NCBI RefSeq assembly: GCF_011082085.1
Contig: NZ_CP041063.1
Span: forward strand, 1,984,001 to 2,048,000
Direction: 5' to 3'
Origin: Bacillus sp. Cs-700
GTDB taxonomy: Bacteria > Bacillota > Bacilli > Bacillales > Guptibacillaceae
DNA length: 64,000 nt
Each line of letters begins with the position of its first letter. Positions within the stretch are counted from its first letter, which is position 1. The notes under the pieces were generated by a model. The model saw only the letters and a program-made list of their open reading frames with translations, searched no databases and had not been told where the DNA came from. This document shows, piece after piece, positions 8,683-17,893 of the stretch. The position numbers and the translations under genes were made by a program.

Positions 8683-9393
8683 TTATTGATTGCGCAATAA
8701 TTGACTTTCTGGGACCTGGCGCAATGGTTTGGCCGGTGAGCCAACTACAAGCATTTCTGGTTCCACGTCTTTGGTCACGACACTTCCCGCCGCCACCGTT
8801 CCATCCTTACCAATTGTTTTGCCTGGGAGGATCGTTGCATTGGCGCCAACTCTTCCACCATCATGGATTGTTACACCTTTGAAATGGTCGTATCGTTCAG
8901 ATGACCTTGCCAAATAATTATCATTTGTTGTAACTACATAAGGAGCAACAAAAACGTAATCGCCAAGTTCTGAGTACGCAGTAATGTAGGCATTTGTTTC
9001 TAACTTGCATTTCACGCCAACCTTACAGTCATTCTCAACAGCTACTCCACGCCCCACAATTGTTTTCTCTCCAATTGTTACACGCTCACGTATCGTTGCC
9101 AGATCAGCTACAAAGACATCATCTGCAAGTATCGCATTAGCATAAATAATAGAAGAAGTTCCAATTGTACATCCAGAGCCGATGATAGCTGCGGGCAATT
9201 GTTTTACCTCTGGAAGAATTGAATTTTTTGCACGTGCTGGTTGCTTTCCAATGATTGCGTTATCCTGAATCATAACACCGCTGCCGATTTGTACTCCGTC
9301 ATAAATAATCACATTATGGCCAATCACGACATTTTCACCGAAAGTGACATTCTCGCCAATTACCACATGCTGTCCTACTTTAAGTGGTTCCAT
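8683..9393 (-). CDS. hexapeptide-repeat N-acetyltransferase (WbpD/WlbB-like)
   Basis: 236 residues built almost wholly of [LIV]-G-x-x-x-x repeats (VIGENVTFGENVVIG at the start), the left-handed beta-helix of acetyl-CoA transferases. The repeats are interrupted by a loop near 55-75, and the C-terminal PGKTIG and VVGSPAKPLR segments are typical of the family. In the WbpABEDI pathway this step acetylates the 3-amino group of UDP-2-acetamido-3-amino-2,3-dideoxy-glucuronic acid. It directly follows the matching aminotransferase gene (23-bp gap), which supports the role. It is somewhat longer than WbpD (about 190 residues). The start has an AGAAGGGGG ribosome site. Confidence 0.83.
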   Translation of the reverse strand: MEPLKVGQHVVIGENVTFGENVVIGHNVIIYDGVQIGSGVMIQDNAIIGKQPARAKNSILPEVKQLPAAIIGSGCTIGTSSIIYANAILADDVFVADLATIRERVTIGEKTIVGRGVAVENDCKVGVKCKLETNAYITAYSELGDYVFVAPYVVTTNDNYLARSSERYDHFKGVTIHDGGRVGANATILPGKTIGKDGTVAAGSVVTKDVEPEMLVVGSPAKPLRQVPESQLLRNQ

Positions 9394-9416
9394 TTTTGTT
9401 CCCCCTTCTCTTTTAT

Positions 9417-10526
9417 TTAGTTGAAGAACTTGTTAATCATATCCACGACATATTCCTGTTGCTCTGCTTTAAGTTCAGGGAACATTGGAAGAGAAATGGC
9501 TTCCTGACAAGCCTTCTCCGTAACTGGTAGATCGCCTTCCTTATAACCAAGATTTGAAAATACTGGTTGCAGGTGTAGCGGTTTTGGATAATAAATCATT
9601 GTAGCCACACCTTGCTCTTTCAAGTACGCCTGAAGTTCATCGCGCTTAGGGACTCGAATGGTGTATTGGTGGAAGATATGATAGTTATGTTCCTCTACGT
9701 ACGGTGTCGTAACGGTTTCCCCAAGACGCTCATTTAATAATGATGTATAACGTTCAGCTTTCTCAATCCGTTGTTTATTCCAGTCCGTTAAATGTGGAAA
9801 CTTCACATTCAAAATAGCAGCTTGAAGTTCATCAAGACGACTGTTATAACCCAAAATATGATGATAATATTTTGGTTTGCTACCATGAACACGAATAACG
9901 CGCATTTTTTCTGCAACTTCATCATTATTCGTGATGATCATCCCAGCATCCCCATATGCCCCAAGGTTTTTTGTAGGGAAAAAGCTATATGTAGCCGTTG
10001 TACCAAGCTCCCCTACTTTTTTACCTTTATACTCAGAACCAATTGACTGGGCTGCATCTTCAATAATAGCCAAATTGTGCTTATCAGCAATAGCCTTCAA
10101 AGCATCCATATCAGCCATCTGACCATATAAATGAACGGGAATAATGGCTTTCGTTTTATTCGTTACAGCCTCTTCAACCTTTTTCGGATCAATATTAAAA
10201 GTTTTCGGATCAATATCAACAAATACCGGTGTCGCTCCAGCACGTGCAATGGCACCCGCAGTTGCAAAAAAAGTAAAAGCAGGACAAATCACTTCATCAC
10301 CTTCACCGACATCACAACCTAATAAAGAAATATGTAGGGCGTCACTTCCGTTTGCAACGCCAACGCTGTGAGCAGCATGACTAAATTCTGCTACGTCACT
10401 TTCAAGTTTTTTTACATTATCTCCGAGAATGAAACGCGCACTCGACATCACTTCTTCTAAAGCAACACCGATTTCACCTTTAAGTGTTTGATATTGTTCG
10501 GTTAAATCAAGCATTGGTACTTTCAT
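9417..10526 (-). CDS. DegT/DnrJ/EryC1 sugar aminotransferase (WbpE/WlbC-like)
   Basis: A PLP-dependent sugar-nucleotide aminotransferase of 369 residues. The Schiff-base lysine is K186 in SFFPTKNLG. The cofactor Asp is in IIEDAAQS (D157), and GVANGSDAL near 56-64 binds phosphate. The overall pattern closely follows WbpE/WlbC, which transaminates the 3-keto sugar made by the WbpA/WbpB pair. It begins at ATG 10526 after GAAAGAGG and is followed by the cognate acetyltransferase. Other sugar aminotransferases of this fold have different substrates. The assignment therefore rests on the presence of all five pathway enzymes in the same cluster. Confidence 0.87.
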   Translation of the reverse strand: MKVPMLDLTEQYQTLKGEIGVALEEVMSSARFILGDNVKKLESDVAEFSHAAHSVGVANGSDALHISLLGCDVGEGDEVICPAFTFFATAGAIARAGATPVFVDIDPKTFNIDPKKVEEAVTNKTKAIIPVHLYGQMADMDALKAIADKHNLAIIEDAAQSIGSEYKGKKVGELGTTATYSFFPTKNLGAYGDAGMIITNNDEVAEKMRVIRVHGSKPKYYHHILGYNSRLDELQAAILNVKFPHLTDWNKQRIEKAERYTSLLNERLGETVTTPYVEEHNYHIFHQYTIRVPKRDELQAYLKEQGVATMIYYPKPLHLQPVFSNLGYKEGDLPVTEKACQEAISLPMFPELKAEQQEYVVDMINKFFN

Positions 10527-10548
10527 TTTTAAAAACCTCTTTCATGTT

Positions 10549-11676
10549 TTATTTATGCTTAAGTGAGCTATATAAATCAATAAGTCTTTCGCTTTCTTTC
10601 TCCCAATTGTAAGAATTCTCAATTGCTCTCCGACCACTTTCACCCATTTGTTTTGCTCGTTCTGGGTTTTCTTTCAACCATATCATTGCATTCGAAACTT
10701 CTTCAATATTCAGTGGATCCACACATATACCACACTCATTTGTTTCTACAATCTCTTTCCAAAGCGGAAAGTTCGATGCTATTACTGGAATCCCCGCTGA
10801 CATATATTCAAACATCTTAATAGGATATGAAACGATAAAACGAGGTTCAGGATGTAGAAGAACAAGCCCTGCGCTAGCCTCTTCTAGTGAAACCTTTACT
10901 TCATCTCGATTTAAATACCCTCGAAAATCAACGTATTTCCATCCTGGTATGAGCTTTACCTCGTCTAAAAGGGAAGGAGGAGCAAAGGAGCCACCTAGAA
11001 TAAAAGTAAGGTCCGTTTTTTTATTCACTTTTTCAACAGCATGAATCATTTCTTTAATACCTCGCAATAAATAAATGCCACCTAAATAAACCACTTTGAA
11101 AGTTGTTTCACTTTCAAATGTTACTGGTTTATTATCTTGCCCCATTAATTCACCAAGTAATGGATAGTTATGAATGGTGGTACTCATGCTGTTGTATTTT
11201 TTAAAACGTTTATTAATGTGAGGTGTTGCTGTTACGATCGCATCAAATTTTTTTGAAGAATAACGTTCCATTTTTTCCGATGCGAATGATATCCCTTTAC
11301 GAAGAACTTTTGGGATCCACTGCTTGGATAAAATTTGTTGAGGGAGATCCTCATGAACATCATATACAACTAATTTGCCTCGTTTCTTCAACTTCAGTCC
11401 GACAGGTATAAGTTCTGGATCATGAAAATGATACAAATCAGCATCAAGTTCGATCGCCTTTTTTAAAACCTTAGATGTTGTTATCCTCATACGCTTTAAA
11501 GGTTTTTCTTCTTTTGAAGTAATACCAATAATCTGAACGCCAAGCTCAGTTCTTGATTCTGCATTTGGCACAATATAACTAACGGAGTGACCTGCTTCCG
11601 CCAGGGATTGACATTCTTTAATTAATATCCTTGTGTCCATCGATTGATGAACAGAAGTCAGGTGACAAATTTTCAT
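10549..11676 (-). CDS. glycosyltransferase family 4
   Basis: A GT-B fold glycosyltransferase of 375 residues. The N-terminal half carries HLTSVHQSMDTRI and YHFHDPELIPVG, and the C-terminal half carries the GT4 donor motif region PIKMFEYMSAGIPVIASNFPLW with the EX7E-type glutamates. No membrane helix is evident, so it should act at the cytosolic face on a lipid-linked intermediate. The donor and acceptor cannot be read from the sequence. It starts 4 bp after the stop of the previous GT4 gene, so translation is probably coupled. Confidence 0.88.
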   Translation of the reverse strand: MKICHLTSVHQSMDTRILIKECQSLAEAGHSVSYIVPNAESRTELGVQIIGITSKEEKPLKRMRITTSKVLKKAIELDADLYHFHDPELIPVGLKLKKRGKLVVYDVHEDLPQQILSKQWIPKVLRKGISFASEKMERYSSKKFDAIVTATPHINKRFKKYNSMSTTIHNYPLLGELMGQDNKPVTFESETTFKVVYLGGIYLLRGIKEMIHAVEKVNKKTDLTFILGGSFAPPSLLDEVKLIPGWKYVDFRGYLNRDEVKVSLEEASAGLVLLHPEPRFIVSYPIKMFEYMSAGIPVIASNFPLWKEIVETNECGICVDPLNIEEVSNAMIWLKENPERAKQMGESGRRAIENSYNWEKESERLIDLYSSLKHK

Positions 11677-11680
11677 TTCA

Positions 11681-12856
11681 TCACATCACAATCTTTTTTG
11701 CGTCATATTTCGTTACCTTATTATAAATTTCTTCTATTTGATTATTCACAGACTCTTCACTAAACCTCTGTTTACAATCTGCTATTATTGCATCAACACG
11801 ATAATCACTGTACGTATCTTTAAGTAGAACCATTGCCTTAGAAAGCGCCTGATGATCATCTACTGGAACAAGCTTTCCATTAATATCAGAAACAATCATC
11901 TCAGGTCCACCACATTTTGTTGAGATAATTGGTTTACCAGCAGCTAGAGCTTCTACGAGAACAACCCCGAAAGTTTCATATCTGCTTGGCAGAACAAACA
12001 CATGTGACTTTCCAATCTCATATTTCACTTGTTCTTTATCAAGGGCTCCTAAAAAGTGAACTTGCTCAGACAGTTCTTTGGATACCGTAAGATCTTCAAG
12101 TTCTTGGCGGTTTGGCCCATCTCCTCCTATGTACAATTCCACATTAGTCCCTTTAAAACGCTCCTCAAATGCATAAATCAATAAATCAATGCCTTTATTC
12201 CGATTTAAGTTAGCTATCGTTAAAAAACGAAAAGGCTCTTCAGGGGGGTGTATATCAACTTGAAAGAACGAATGATCAACAGCATTCGGGATAACATGTA
12301 TTGTTTTATTTGTGTACTCTGATAATTCTCTTTGAAGTCTAGGACCTACCGCTATAACTTCACTTGTCTGATTAAGTGCATCTTCTACCAACCGTTTTTG
12401 ATAGGGTTTTAGTAGACCTCGTCCAAATACAGAAGAATGCTCCGTAATAACAAGGGGGATTTTTTCTTCTTTACTCAATTTTGCTGCTGCGTAACCCGCC
12501 CATAAACAACTATGGGCATGGATAATATCAGGTCTTCCTTGTTCTTCAACTAGCTTATGATAGATTTTTTTTAGCCTGTTATAGAAGATGCTTTCAGTAG
12601 TGTATGGTAGATTTGCAAAATAATTAAATCCTTTCCACCGATATGTGGGAATCCTATCTTCTTCACGATAACTTATTCCTGATTGATCTCTTTGTTTCCC
12701 GAACGTTTTTATACTCCAAATTTCTGGGTAGGCTACAGTTATTCGCAGTTGCTCAGACTTATTAAGCGATTCTGCTTGCCTTTTATAGAAAATACCGCGA
12801 TAGGGAATGAGGTTTTCAGGGTACCCGGACGGTACAACCAATATATGTGTCAACAT
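11681..12856 (-). CDS. glycosyltransferase family 4
   Basis: A second GT4 enzyme of 391 residues from ATG 12856 (MLTHILVVPSGYP) with an AAGGGG site. The frame runs further upstream, but that would enter the preceding gene. Visible elements are the HAHSCLWAGYAA loop, VIPNAVD at the domain boundary, LTIANLNRNKGIDLL and the donor-binding FVLPSRYETFGVVLVEALAAGKPII with its two Glu residues. Together with its neighbours it probably adds one sugar of the repeat unit. Specificity is unknown. Confidence 0.88.
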   Translation of the reverse strand: MLTHILVVPSGYPENLIPYRGIFYKRQAESLNKSEQLRITVAYPEIWSIKTFGKQRDQSGISYREEDRIPTYRWKGFNYFANLPYTTESIFYNRLKKIYHKLVEEQGRPDIIHAHSCLWAGYAAAKLSKEEKIPLVITEHSSVFGRGLLKPYQKRLVEDALNQTSEVIAVGPRLQRELSEYTNKTIHVIPNAVDHSFFQVDIHPPEEPFRFLTIANLNRNKGIDLLIYAFEERFKGTNVELYIGGDGPNRQELEDLTVSKELSEQVHFLGALDKEQVKYEIGKSHVFVLPSRYETFGVVLVEALAAGKPIISTKCGGPEMIVSDINGKLVPVDDHQALSKAMVLLKDTYSDYRVDAIIADCKQRFSEESVNNQIEEIYNKVTKYDAKKIVM

Positions 12857-12867
12857 CAGACAGCCCC

Positions 12868-14082
12868 TTAGTTGGAAAGTTCCTTTAATAAATCTTCTAC
12901 AATTTTTTCCCATGAATATTCCTTAACTACAAATTCACGGCCATTCAGAGACAGATTCTCGTAATCCTCTGTACTTAAATCCGCACAATCTCTAATTTTT
13001 CGTGCAATATCTTCAATATTTTCAGGTTCTGCTACAACGCCACATTTATTACTTTCTAGCAAAGTAACACTTTCTCCAGCCCCACAATAAAGAATGGGAA
13101 CTCCTGAGGCCAATGCAGGGAAAATCTTTGAGGGACGAGCTCCTTTAAACAATTCAAGGTTTTTCAGTGAAACGAGACTATAATCTGTAATTGAATAAAT
13201 ATCCGGCATTTCAGTAACAGGAACTGAATCATGGAAAACGACATTCGTTAACTGAAGTTCTTCCTTCATTTGAATAAGAGTATCTTTTTCAGGTCCATCC
13301 CCTATAAACAAGAATCTTATATCATCACGATCTTTAACAAGAGAAATGGATTTAAGAACCGCTTCAAGACCCTGGGCATATCCCATCCTTCCTGCAAAGG
13401 TAAAAACGGTTTTCCCTTCAAAATCGAGCTTATCGACCCATTTTTTATTCCTAGATTTTCGTGTAAATGTTTTAATGTTAACACCATTTGGAAGTAAGAA
13501 AACATCATTTTCTTTCTTTCCTTTATTAACGACATACTTTTCAATACCTTCAGTTGCTGCCGCAACCTTCCACGCTTTACGATATAGCCAGTACTCTAAT
13601 CTAGTTGCCAAACGAATAAATGTCTTATTTTTCAATATGCCTAGCTCCACTGCAGATTCTGGCCAAATATCTGCTACGTTAAAGACAAACTTTGCTCTTT
13701 TTATTTTTGAGGAAAAGTAACCTGTTAACCCTAAAAAAAGAGGTGGAGAGTTACATATAATAACATCTGTTGACTTTGCTTTTAAGACTGAATAAAAAGC
13801 ACTAAACGTAAAAGAAAAATACGATGCTAGGCGTCTCCAAAAGCTTCCTTTAGGACTGGGATAAATCCAACTTCTATGAACAGTCAGTCCATCGTAAGTA
13901 TCTTTTTGATAAAACTTCTTTTTGTATTCATCAGGTATCACCCCATGAGGATGATGCGGGAATGCTGTTACAACTTCTACTTGATGCCCTCTCCTTTGAA
14001 GTTCCTTACCCACTTCATACAATCGAATCTGTGGAGCACCAACCTCCGGAGGGAAATGCTGGCTTAATAACATAACCTTCAT
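12868..14082 (-). CDS. glycosyltransferase family 4 (WbuB/WcaI-like)
   Basis: 404 residues from ATG 14082, which has a GAAGGAG ribosome site. The N-terminus LLSQHFPPEVGAP with YEVGKELQRRGHQV matches the WbuB/WcaI branch of GT4 enzymes. Members of this branch act early in repeat-unit assembly and often add N-acetylated deoxy sugars. LLPNGVN marks the domain boundary, and the donor site lies in KIFPALASGVPILY. It follows the 2-epimerase gene with a 16-bp gap, so it may use that pathway product (inference). Confidence 0.87.
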   Translation of the reverse strand: MKVMLLSQHFPPEVGAPQIRLYEVGKELQRRGHQVEVVTAFPHHPHGVIPDEYKKKFYQKDTYDGLTVHRSWIYPSPKGSFWRRLASYFSFTFSAFYSVLKAKSTDVIICNSPPLFLGLTGYFSSKIKRAKFVFNVADIWPESAVELGILKNKTFIRLATRLEYWLYRKAWKVAAATEGIEKYVVNKGKKENDVFLLPNGVNIKTFTRKSRNKKWVDKLDFEGKTVFTFAGRMGYAQGLEAVLKSISLVKDRDDIRFLFIGDGPEKDTLIQMKEELQLTNVVFHDSVPVTEMPDIYSITDYSLVSLKNLELFKGARPSKIFPALASGVPILYCGAGESVTLLESNKCGVVAEPENIEDIARKIRDCADLSTEDYENLSLNGREFVVKEYSWEKIVEDLLKELSN

Positions 14083-14098
14083 AAAAATAACTCCTTCT

Positions 14099-15151
14099 TT
14101 ACTTAAGAACAGCGACAATTTTCGAAGCTGCATGTCCATCTCCAAAGAGCTTTTTATACTCTGGATATACTTCTCTATAAACCGCCTCAATGATTTTTTC
14201 TTTATTTGAACCTACTAGAATATTCGCATTATCTTCTAAAGTTTCAACCCATTCTGTTTGCTCTCGCATTGTGATACAAGGCACCTTCATAAAATAAGCC
14301 TCTTTCTGCACACCACCAGAATCAGTTAATATTTTCTTAGAATGGTTTTCAAGAGTAAGCATATCAAGGTAGCCCACTGGTTCAATAACTTTTAGATTAG
14401 GAATGGCTTCAAGACTAAAGCCGAACCTCTCAATAACTTGGCGTGTTCGGGGATGAATAGGCCATACTTTTGGCTCAGAAATTCGCTTCAAAGCTTCTAA
14501 AATGTTTTTCATCTTTGCTTTATCATCAGTATTTTCGGCTCGGTGAATAGTGATTAGAAAATATTCTTTTGAAGTAAGCTCATGGGAGTTAAGAACGACA
14601 GATTTCTCTTGTGCCAGATTGCGATTATAATCAACTGCATCATACATCACGTCACCAACATTAAAAACGTTCTCAAGGATATTTTCATTTTCAAGATTTT
14701 TGACGGCTGTTTTAGTAGGACAAAACAGTAAGTCTGACACGTGATCCGTCATAATTCGATTAATTTCTTCAGGCATTTTCTTATTAAAGCTTCTTAAACC
14801 AGCCTCAATATGAATAACGGGAATATGTAGTTTAGAAGCTGCTAGGGATCCTGCAAGGGTTGAATTTGTATCACCATAGACAAGCAAATAGTCAGGCTTT
14901 TCATCAACTAGAATCTCTTCAATTTTTGTAAGCATTTCACCAGTCTGTTTCCCGTGATTGCCTGAACCTACTCCAAGATGAAAATCTGGTTTTGGAATTT
15001 CTAGCTCTTCAAAGAAAATATCAGACATATTAGCATCATAATGCTGGCCTGTATGAATAATGAGTTCCGTATGTACTTTTCTTAGTTCTCGAGAAACAGG
15101 TGCCGCTTTAATAAATTGCGGTCTTGCACCTAAAACCGTAATGATTTTCAT
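14099..15151 (-). CDS. non-hydrolysing UDP-GlcNAc-type 2-epimerase (WecB/WbpI family)
   Basis: 350 residues with the family hallmarks: VLGARPQFIKAAP at the N-terminus, IHTGQHYD, VYGDTNSTLAG, HIEAGLRSF, PEEINR and LTDSGGVQKEAYF near residue 270. These enzymes invert C2 of UDP-GlcNAc or of UDP-GlcNAc3NAcA. With the other four pathway genes present, the WbpI-type reaction (to UDP-ManNAc3NAcA) is the natural reading. A WecB-type role making UDP-ManNAc is the alternative. It starts at ATG 15151 with GAAGGGAG upstream and lies after a terminator that follows the dehydrogenase gene. Confidence 0.9.
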   Translation of the reverse strand: MKIITVLGARPQFIKAAPVSRELRKVHTELIIHTGQHYDANMSDIFFEELEIPKPDFHLGVGSGNHGKQTGEMLTKIEEILVDEKPDYLLVYGDTNSTLAGSLAASKLHIPVIHIEAGLRSFNKKMPEEINRIMTDHVSDLLFCPTKTAVKNLENENILENVFNVGDVMYDAVDYNRNLAQEKSVVLNSHELTSKEYFLITIHRAENTDDKAKMKNILEALKRISEPKVWPIHPRTRQVIERFGFSLEAIPNLKVIEPVGYLDMLTLENHSKKILTDSGGVQKEAYFMKVPCITMREQTEWVETLEDNANILVGSNKEKIIEAVYREVYPEYKKLFGDGHAASKIVAVLK

Positions 15152-15183
15152 ATCAAATTACTCCCTTCAATCTTCTTTCTCTG

Positions 15184-15215
15184 AATAAAAGGCATAGATG
15201 AATTCCATCTACGCC
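15184..15215 (-). terminator. rho-independent terminator after the UDP-sugar dehydrogenase
   Basis: A 10-bp stem with one G-U pair (15191-15200 with 15206-15215) and a 5-nt loop, followed on the minus strand by TTTTATT. It lies between the dehydrogenase and epimerase genes and probably reduces readthrough into the rest of the cluster. Confidence 0.75.
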
Positions 15216-15233
15216 ATTTATAATGAGTCTGTT

Positions 15234-16565
15234 TTATAGTTTGTAATATTTCTCTGGTTTTGTAACGTTTTTAAATGCATTTCTTGTATCAAACAATACT
15301 GGGCTATGAGTGGCGATCATTTCATAGTCAAATGAAGAATGATCAGTTGCAAGTAACACTAGATCAGCATTTTCGAGAAGTTCGACATCAAGTGTCGCGG
15401 TTTCAGAGACTGTTTCAGAAAGTTTAAACGTCTTTACGTGTGGGTCTGCTACAATCCAATCAGCCCCTGCTTCCTCTAGTTGGTTTAAAATTGGAAGGAC
15501 AGGTGATTCTCGAACGTCTTCTATATCTTTTTTGTAAGCTACACCAAGTACAACTACTCTTGCACCATTCAATGCTTTTTTATCTTTATTTAGAATTTGC
15601 ATACAGCGATCAATGACAAAATCAGGCATACTATTATTTATTTCTCCCGCAGTCTCAATTAGTCGAGTGTGGTAATCAAATTCTCTCGCTTTCCAAGTAA
15701 GGTAAAAAGGATCAATTGGTATACAATGTCCGCCAAGACCTGGGCCTGGATAGAACGGCATAAAGCCATAAGGTTTCGTTGCAGCTGCATCAATGACTTC
15801 CCACACGTCGATATCCATCTTATTACAAAGAATTGCCATTTCATTAGCGAGTGCAATATTAATATTACGGAATGTATTTTCAAGGATCTTCTCCATCTCA
15901 GCTACCGATGGACTAGATACTTCATGCACTTCCCCTTCTAAAACATTTCGATACATTGCGGACGCTACAGCTGTACAGGAAGGGGTAATTCCACCGACTA
16001 CTTTCGGTGTATTCTTCGTATTATAAATTTTATTACCCGGATCGACACGTTCTGGAGAGTAAGCAATAAACAGATCTTCCCCACAAACACGCCCCGTTGC
16101 TTCTAAGATTGGTTTTAGTATTTCTAACGTTGTACCTGGGTAAGTTGTACTTTCGAGAACAACAAGCATGCCACTATGAAGGTGTTTTGCGATCTCCTGT
16201 GACGAACTTTCGACGTAAGAAGTGTCTGGTTGACGATAGATATCGAGTGGCGTTGGAACACAGATGGCCACAGCGTCTACATCAGCAATTCTTGAATAAT
16301 CTGTTGTTGCAATTAATTGTTTTTTCTCAACGTACTCTGCAAGCTCCTCGTCTACAACATCACCAATATAATTGATGCCTTCATTCACCTGGCCTACTCG
16401 CTTCTCCTGAACATCAAACCCTATAACGTTATAGCCAGCTTTTGCTTTTTCAACGGCAAGGGGCAATCCAACATACCCTAGTCCAACAACTCCGATCGTT
16501 GCTGTCTTGTTTTCAATTTTAGATAACAGATCCTGCGCCTGAGCATTCAATTGAGCATTAACCAT
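15234..16565 (-). CDS. UDP-N-acetylglucosamine 6-dehydrogenase (WbpA-like)
   Basis: A nucleotide-sugar dehydrogenase of about 443 residues. It oxidises the C6 hydroxyl of a UDP-HexNAc to the uronic acid in two NAD-dependent steps. The NAD-binding motif is VVGLGYVGLPLA, followed by CVPTPLD and ESTTYPGTT. The catalytic Cys is in PGPGLGGHCIPIDPFYL, and the C-terminal UDP-binding region contains YKKDIEDVRESP. The GGHCIP form, instead of YGGSCFPKD, separates it from UDP-glucose dehydrogenases such as the one at 35124-36455. Two ATGs are possible (16571 and 16565). Only the second leaves 7 nt after the GAGG ribosome site. Confidence 0.9.
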   Translation of the reverse strand: MVNAQLNAQAQDLLSKIENKTATIGVVGLGYVGLPLAVEKAKAGYNVIGFDVQEKRVGQVNEGINYIGDVVDEELAEYVEKKQLIATTDYSRIADVDAVAICVPTPLDIYRQPDTSYVESSSQEIAKHLHSGMLVVLESTTYPGTTLEILKPILEATGRVCGEDLFIAYSPERVDPGNKIYNTKNTPKVVGGITPSCTAVASAMYRNVLEGEVHEVSSPSVAEMEKILENTFRNINIALANEMAILCNKMDIDVWEVIDAAATKPYGFMPFYPGPGLGGHCIPIDPFYLTWKAREFDYHTRLIETAGEINNSMPDFVIDRCMQILNKDKKALNGARVVVLGVAYKKDIEDVRESPVLPILNQLEEAGADWIVADPHVKTFKLSETVSETATLDVELLENADLVLLATDHSSFDYEMIATHSPVLFDTRNAFKNVTKPEKYYKL

Positions 16566-16588
16566 GGTCATACCTCATTTCTCTCTAA

Positions 16589-17605
16589 TTAGTCCTGTAC
16601 TTTTATAGGAGTATTTTGATCTGATGATTCATATAGTGCGAGAACAAGTGATAGCGCCTTTTTACCGTCTTCACCAGTTACAACTGGAGACCTATCTTCT
16701 ACAATGGCTTTCACCATATCTTCAATAATCCATTGATGGCCCGGTTTACCGAACGGATCTGCTTTTATTTTTTCAATTAAAGTATTACTTTCTTGATCAT
16801 CTAAATCTTTTATATTGATATGCTCAATAAATGTCGCATTACGTCCACCTATTTTCACTGATCCTGTTTCACCAAAAAGACTAATGGTTTCTTCTAAGTT
16901 CTGTGGATAAATAGTTGTTGCCGCTTCAATCACACCTAAAGAGCCATTTCTAAATCTAACTACACCTGTAGAAACGTCTTCTGCTTCAATGTCGCGAAGT
17001 CGTGTGGCACTCATACTATAAACTTCTTCAACATCACCCATCAGCCAAAGGATTAAATCTAAATTATGTATCGCCTGATTCATCAAGACGCCACCATCTA
17101 ATGATTTAGTACCTCTCCAGGGAGCTTGATTGTAATATTCTTGATTCCGATTCCACCTAACCGTTGCGTTAGCATGGCTTAATTTACCTAACTTCCCTTG
17201 ATTCATTAATTCCTTAATCTCGATCATCACGGGACGAAATCGATTCGGGTGAACGACAGAGAGCTTCACGTTATTTTCTTTACAAACATCAATGATTTTC
17301 TGAGAATCTTGAAGAGTAAGAGCAATGGGCTTTTCTACCACTAAATGTTTCCCCGCGTTTGCTGCTTTAACAGCCAGGTCAGCATGAAAGCCGCTTGGTG
17401 TACAAATATTAATGACATCTACTGAATCATTTGCGATGAGTTCTTCAAAGTGGTGATAACCTTCTATATTATATTCCTTAATGAATGGCTCCATCTTCTC
17501 AGTAACCGTATCACATACGGCGAATAAATTTGCTCCTTCAGCCTGCATAATGGCTTCTGCATGCTTCTTGGCAATGTGACCGCATCCTACAATTGCAAAA
17601 TTCAT
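16589..17605 (-). CDS. Gfo/Idh/MocA sugar-nucleotide 3-oxidoreductase (WbpB/WlbA-like)
   Basis: 338 residues from ATG 17605 (AAAGGAGA upstream). The NAD-binding Rossmann start is AIVGCGHIAKKHAEAI, then INICTPSGFHADLA and the EKP signature in LVVEKPIALT. The family catalytic Lys/His region follows in NQAIHNLDLILWLMG. In the WbpABEDI route this enzyme oxidises C3 of UDP-GlcNAcA before transamination. It lies directly before the WbpA-like gene and heads the cluster, which supports this. Gfo/Idh specificity cannot be proved from sequence alone. Confidence 0.86.
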   Translation of the reverse strand: MNFAIVGCGHIAKKHAEAIMQAEGANLFAVCDTVTEKMEPFIKEYNIEGYHHFEELIANDSVDVINICTPSGFHADLAVKAANAGKHLVVEKPIALTLQDSQKIIDVCKENNVKLSVVHPNRFRPVMIEIKELMNQGKLGKLSHANATVRWNRNQEYYNQAPWRGTKSLDGGVLMNQAIHNLDLILWLMGDVEEVYSMSATRLRDIEAEDVSTGVVRFRNGSLGVIEAATTIYPQNLEETISLFGETGSVKIGGRNATFIEHINIKDLDDQESNTLIEKIKADPFGKPGHQWIIEDMVKAIVEDRSPVVTGEDGKKALSLVLALYESSDQNTPIKVQD

Positions 17606-17714
17606 AAAATAAATGTCTCCTTTAAATAACATGCTAATGATAGTTTTCTACACATTATGACAAATTATGTTTAGAGTCTGAAACCCTTAACATATATAAA
17701 ATTCTTCTATTGTT

Positions 17715-17742
17715 ATTGTATATTAAATTTTCACAATATCAA
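17715..17742 (-). promoter_or_regulatory. candidate sigma-A promoter of the polysaccharide cluster
   Basis: On the minus strand TTGATA (complement of 17737-17742) and TACAAT (complement of 17715-17720) are 16 nt apart. This would give a leader of about 100 nt before the first gene. The 288-bp gap 17606-17893 holds only this and the terminator of the next gene. Confidence 0.4.
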
Positions 17743-17802
17743 TCGTTTTACTGGAACACATTGTTAAAAGAAAGTAAAGATTGCTAATAAATGATTACAG
17801 AA

Positions 17803-17838
17803 CAAAACAAAAAATACCTGCAAATGTGCAGATATTTT
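17803..17838 (-). terminator. terminator after the SGNH-like gene
   Basis: A 12-bp stem with one G-U pair (17811-17822 with 17827-17838) and a 4-nt loop, followed on the minus strand by TTTGTTTTG. It insulates the polysaccharide cluster promoter from the upstream gene. Confidence 0.8.
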
Positions 17839-17893
17839 GTCGATTCGGTACTCGTTAGAAAATGGAGAAATGAATATGAAAGATCAGTTTCTC

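Noticed and set aside
8469-8882. 137-codon + frame across the LCP/acetyltransferase gap
   Set aside because: It overlaps two well-supported minus-strand genes and shows no domain; a shadow frame.
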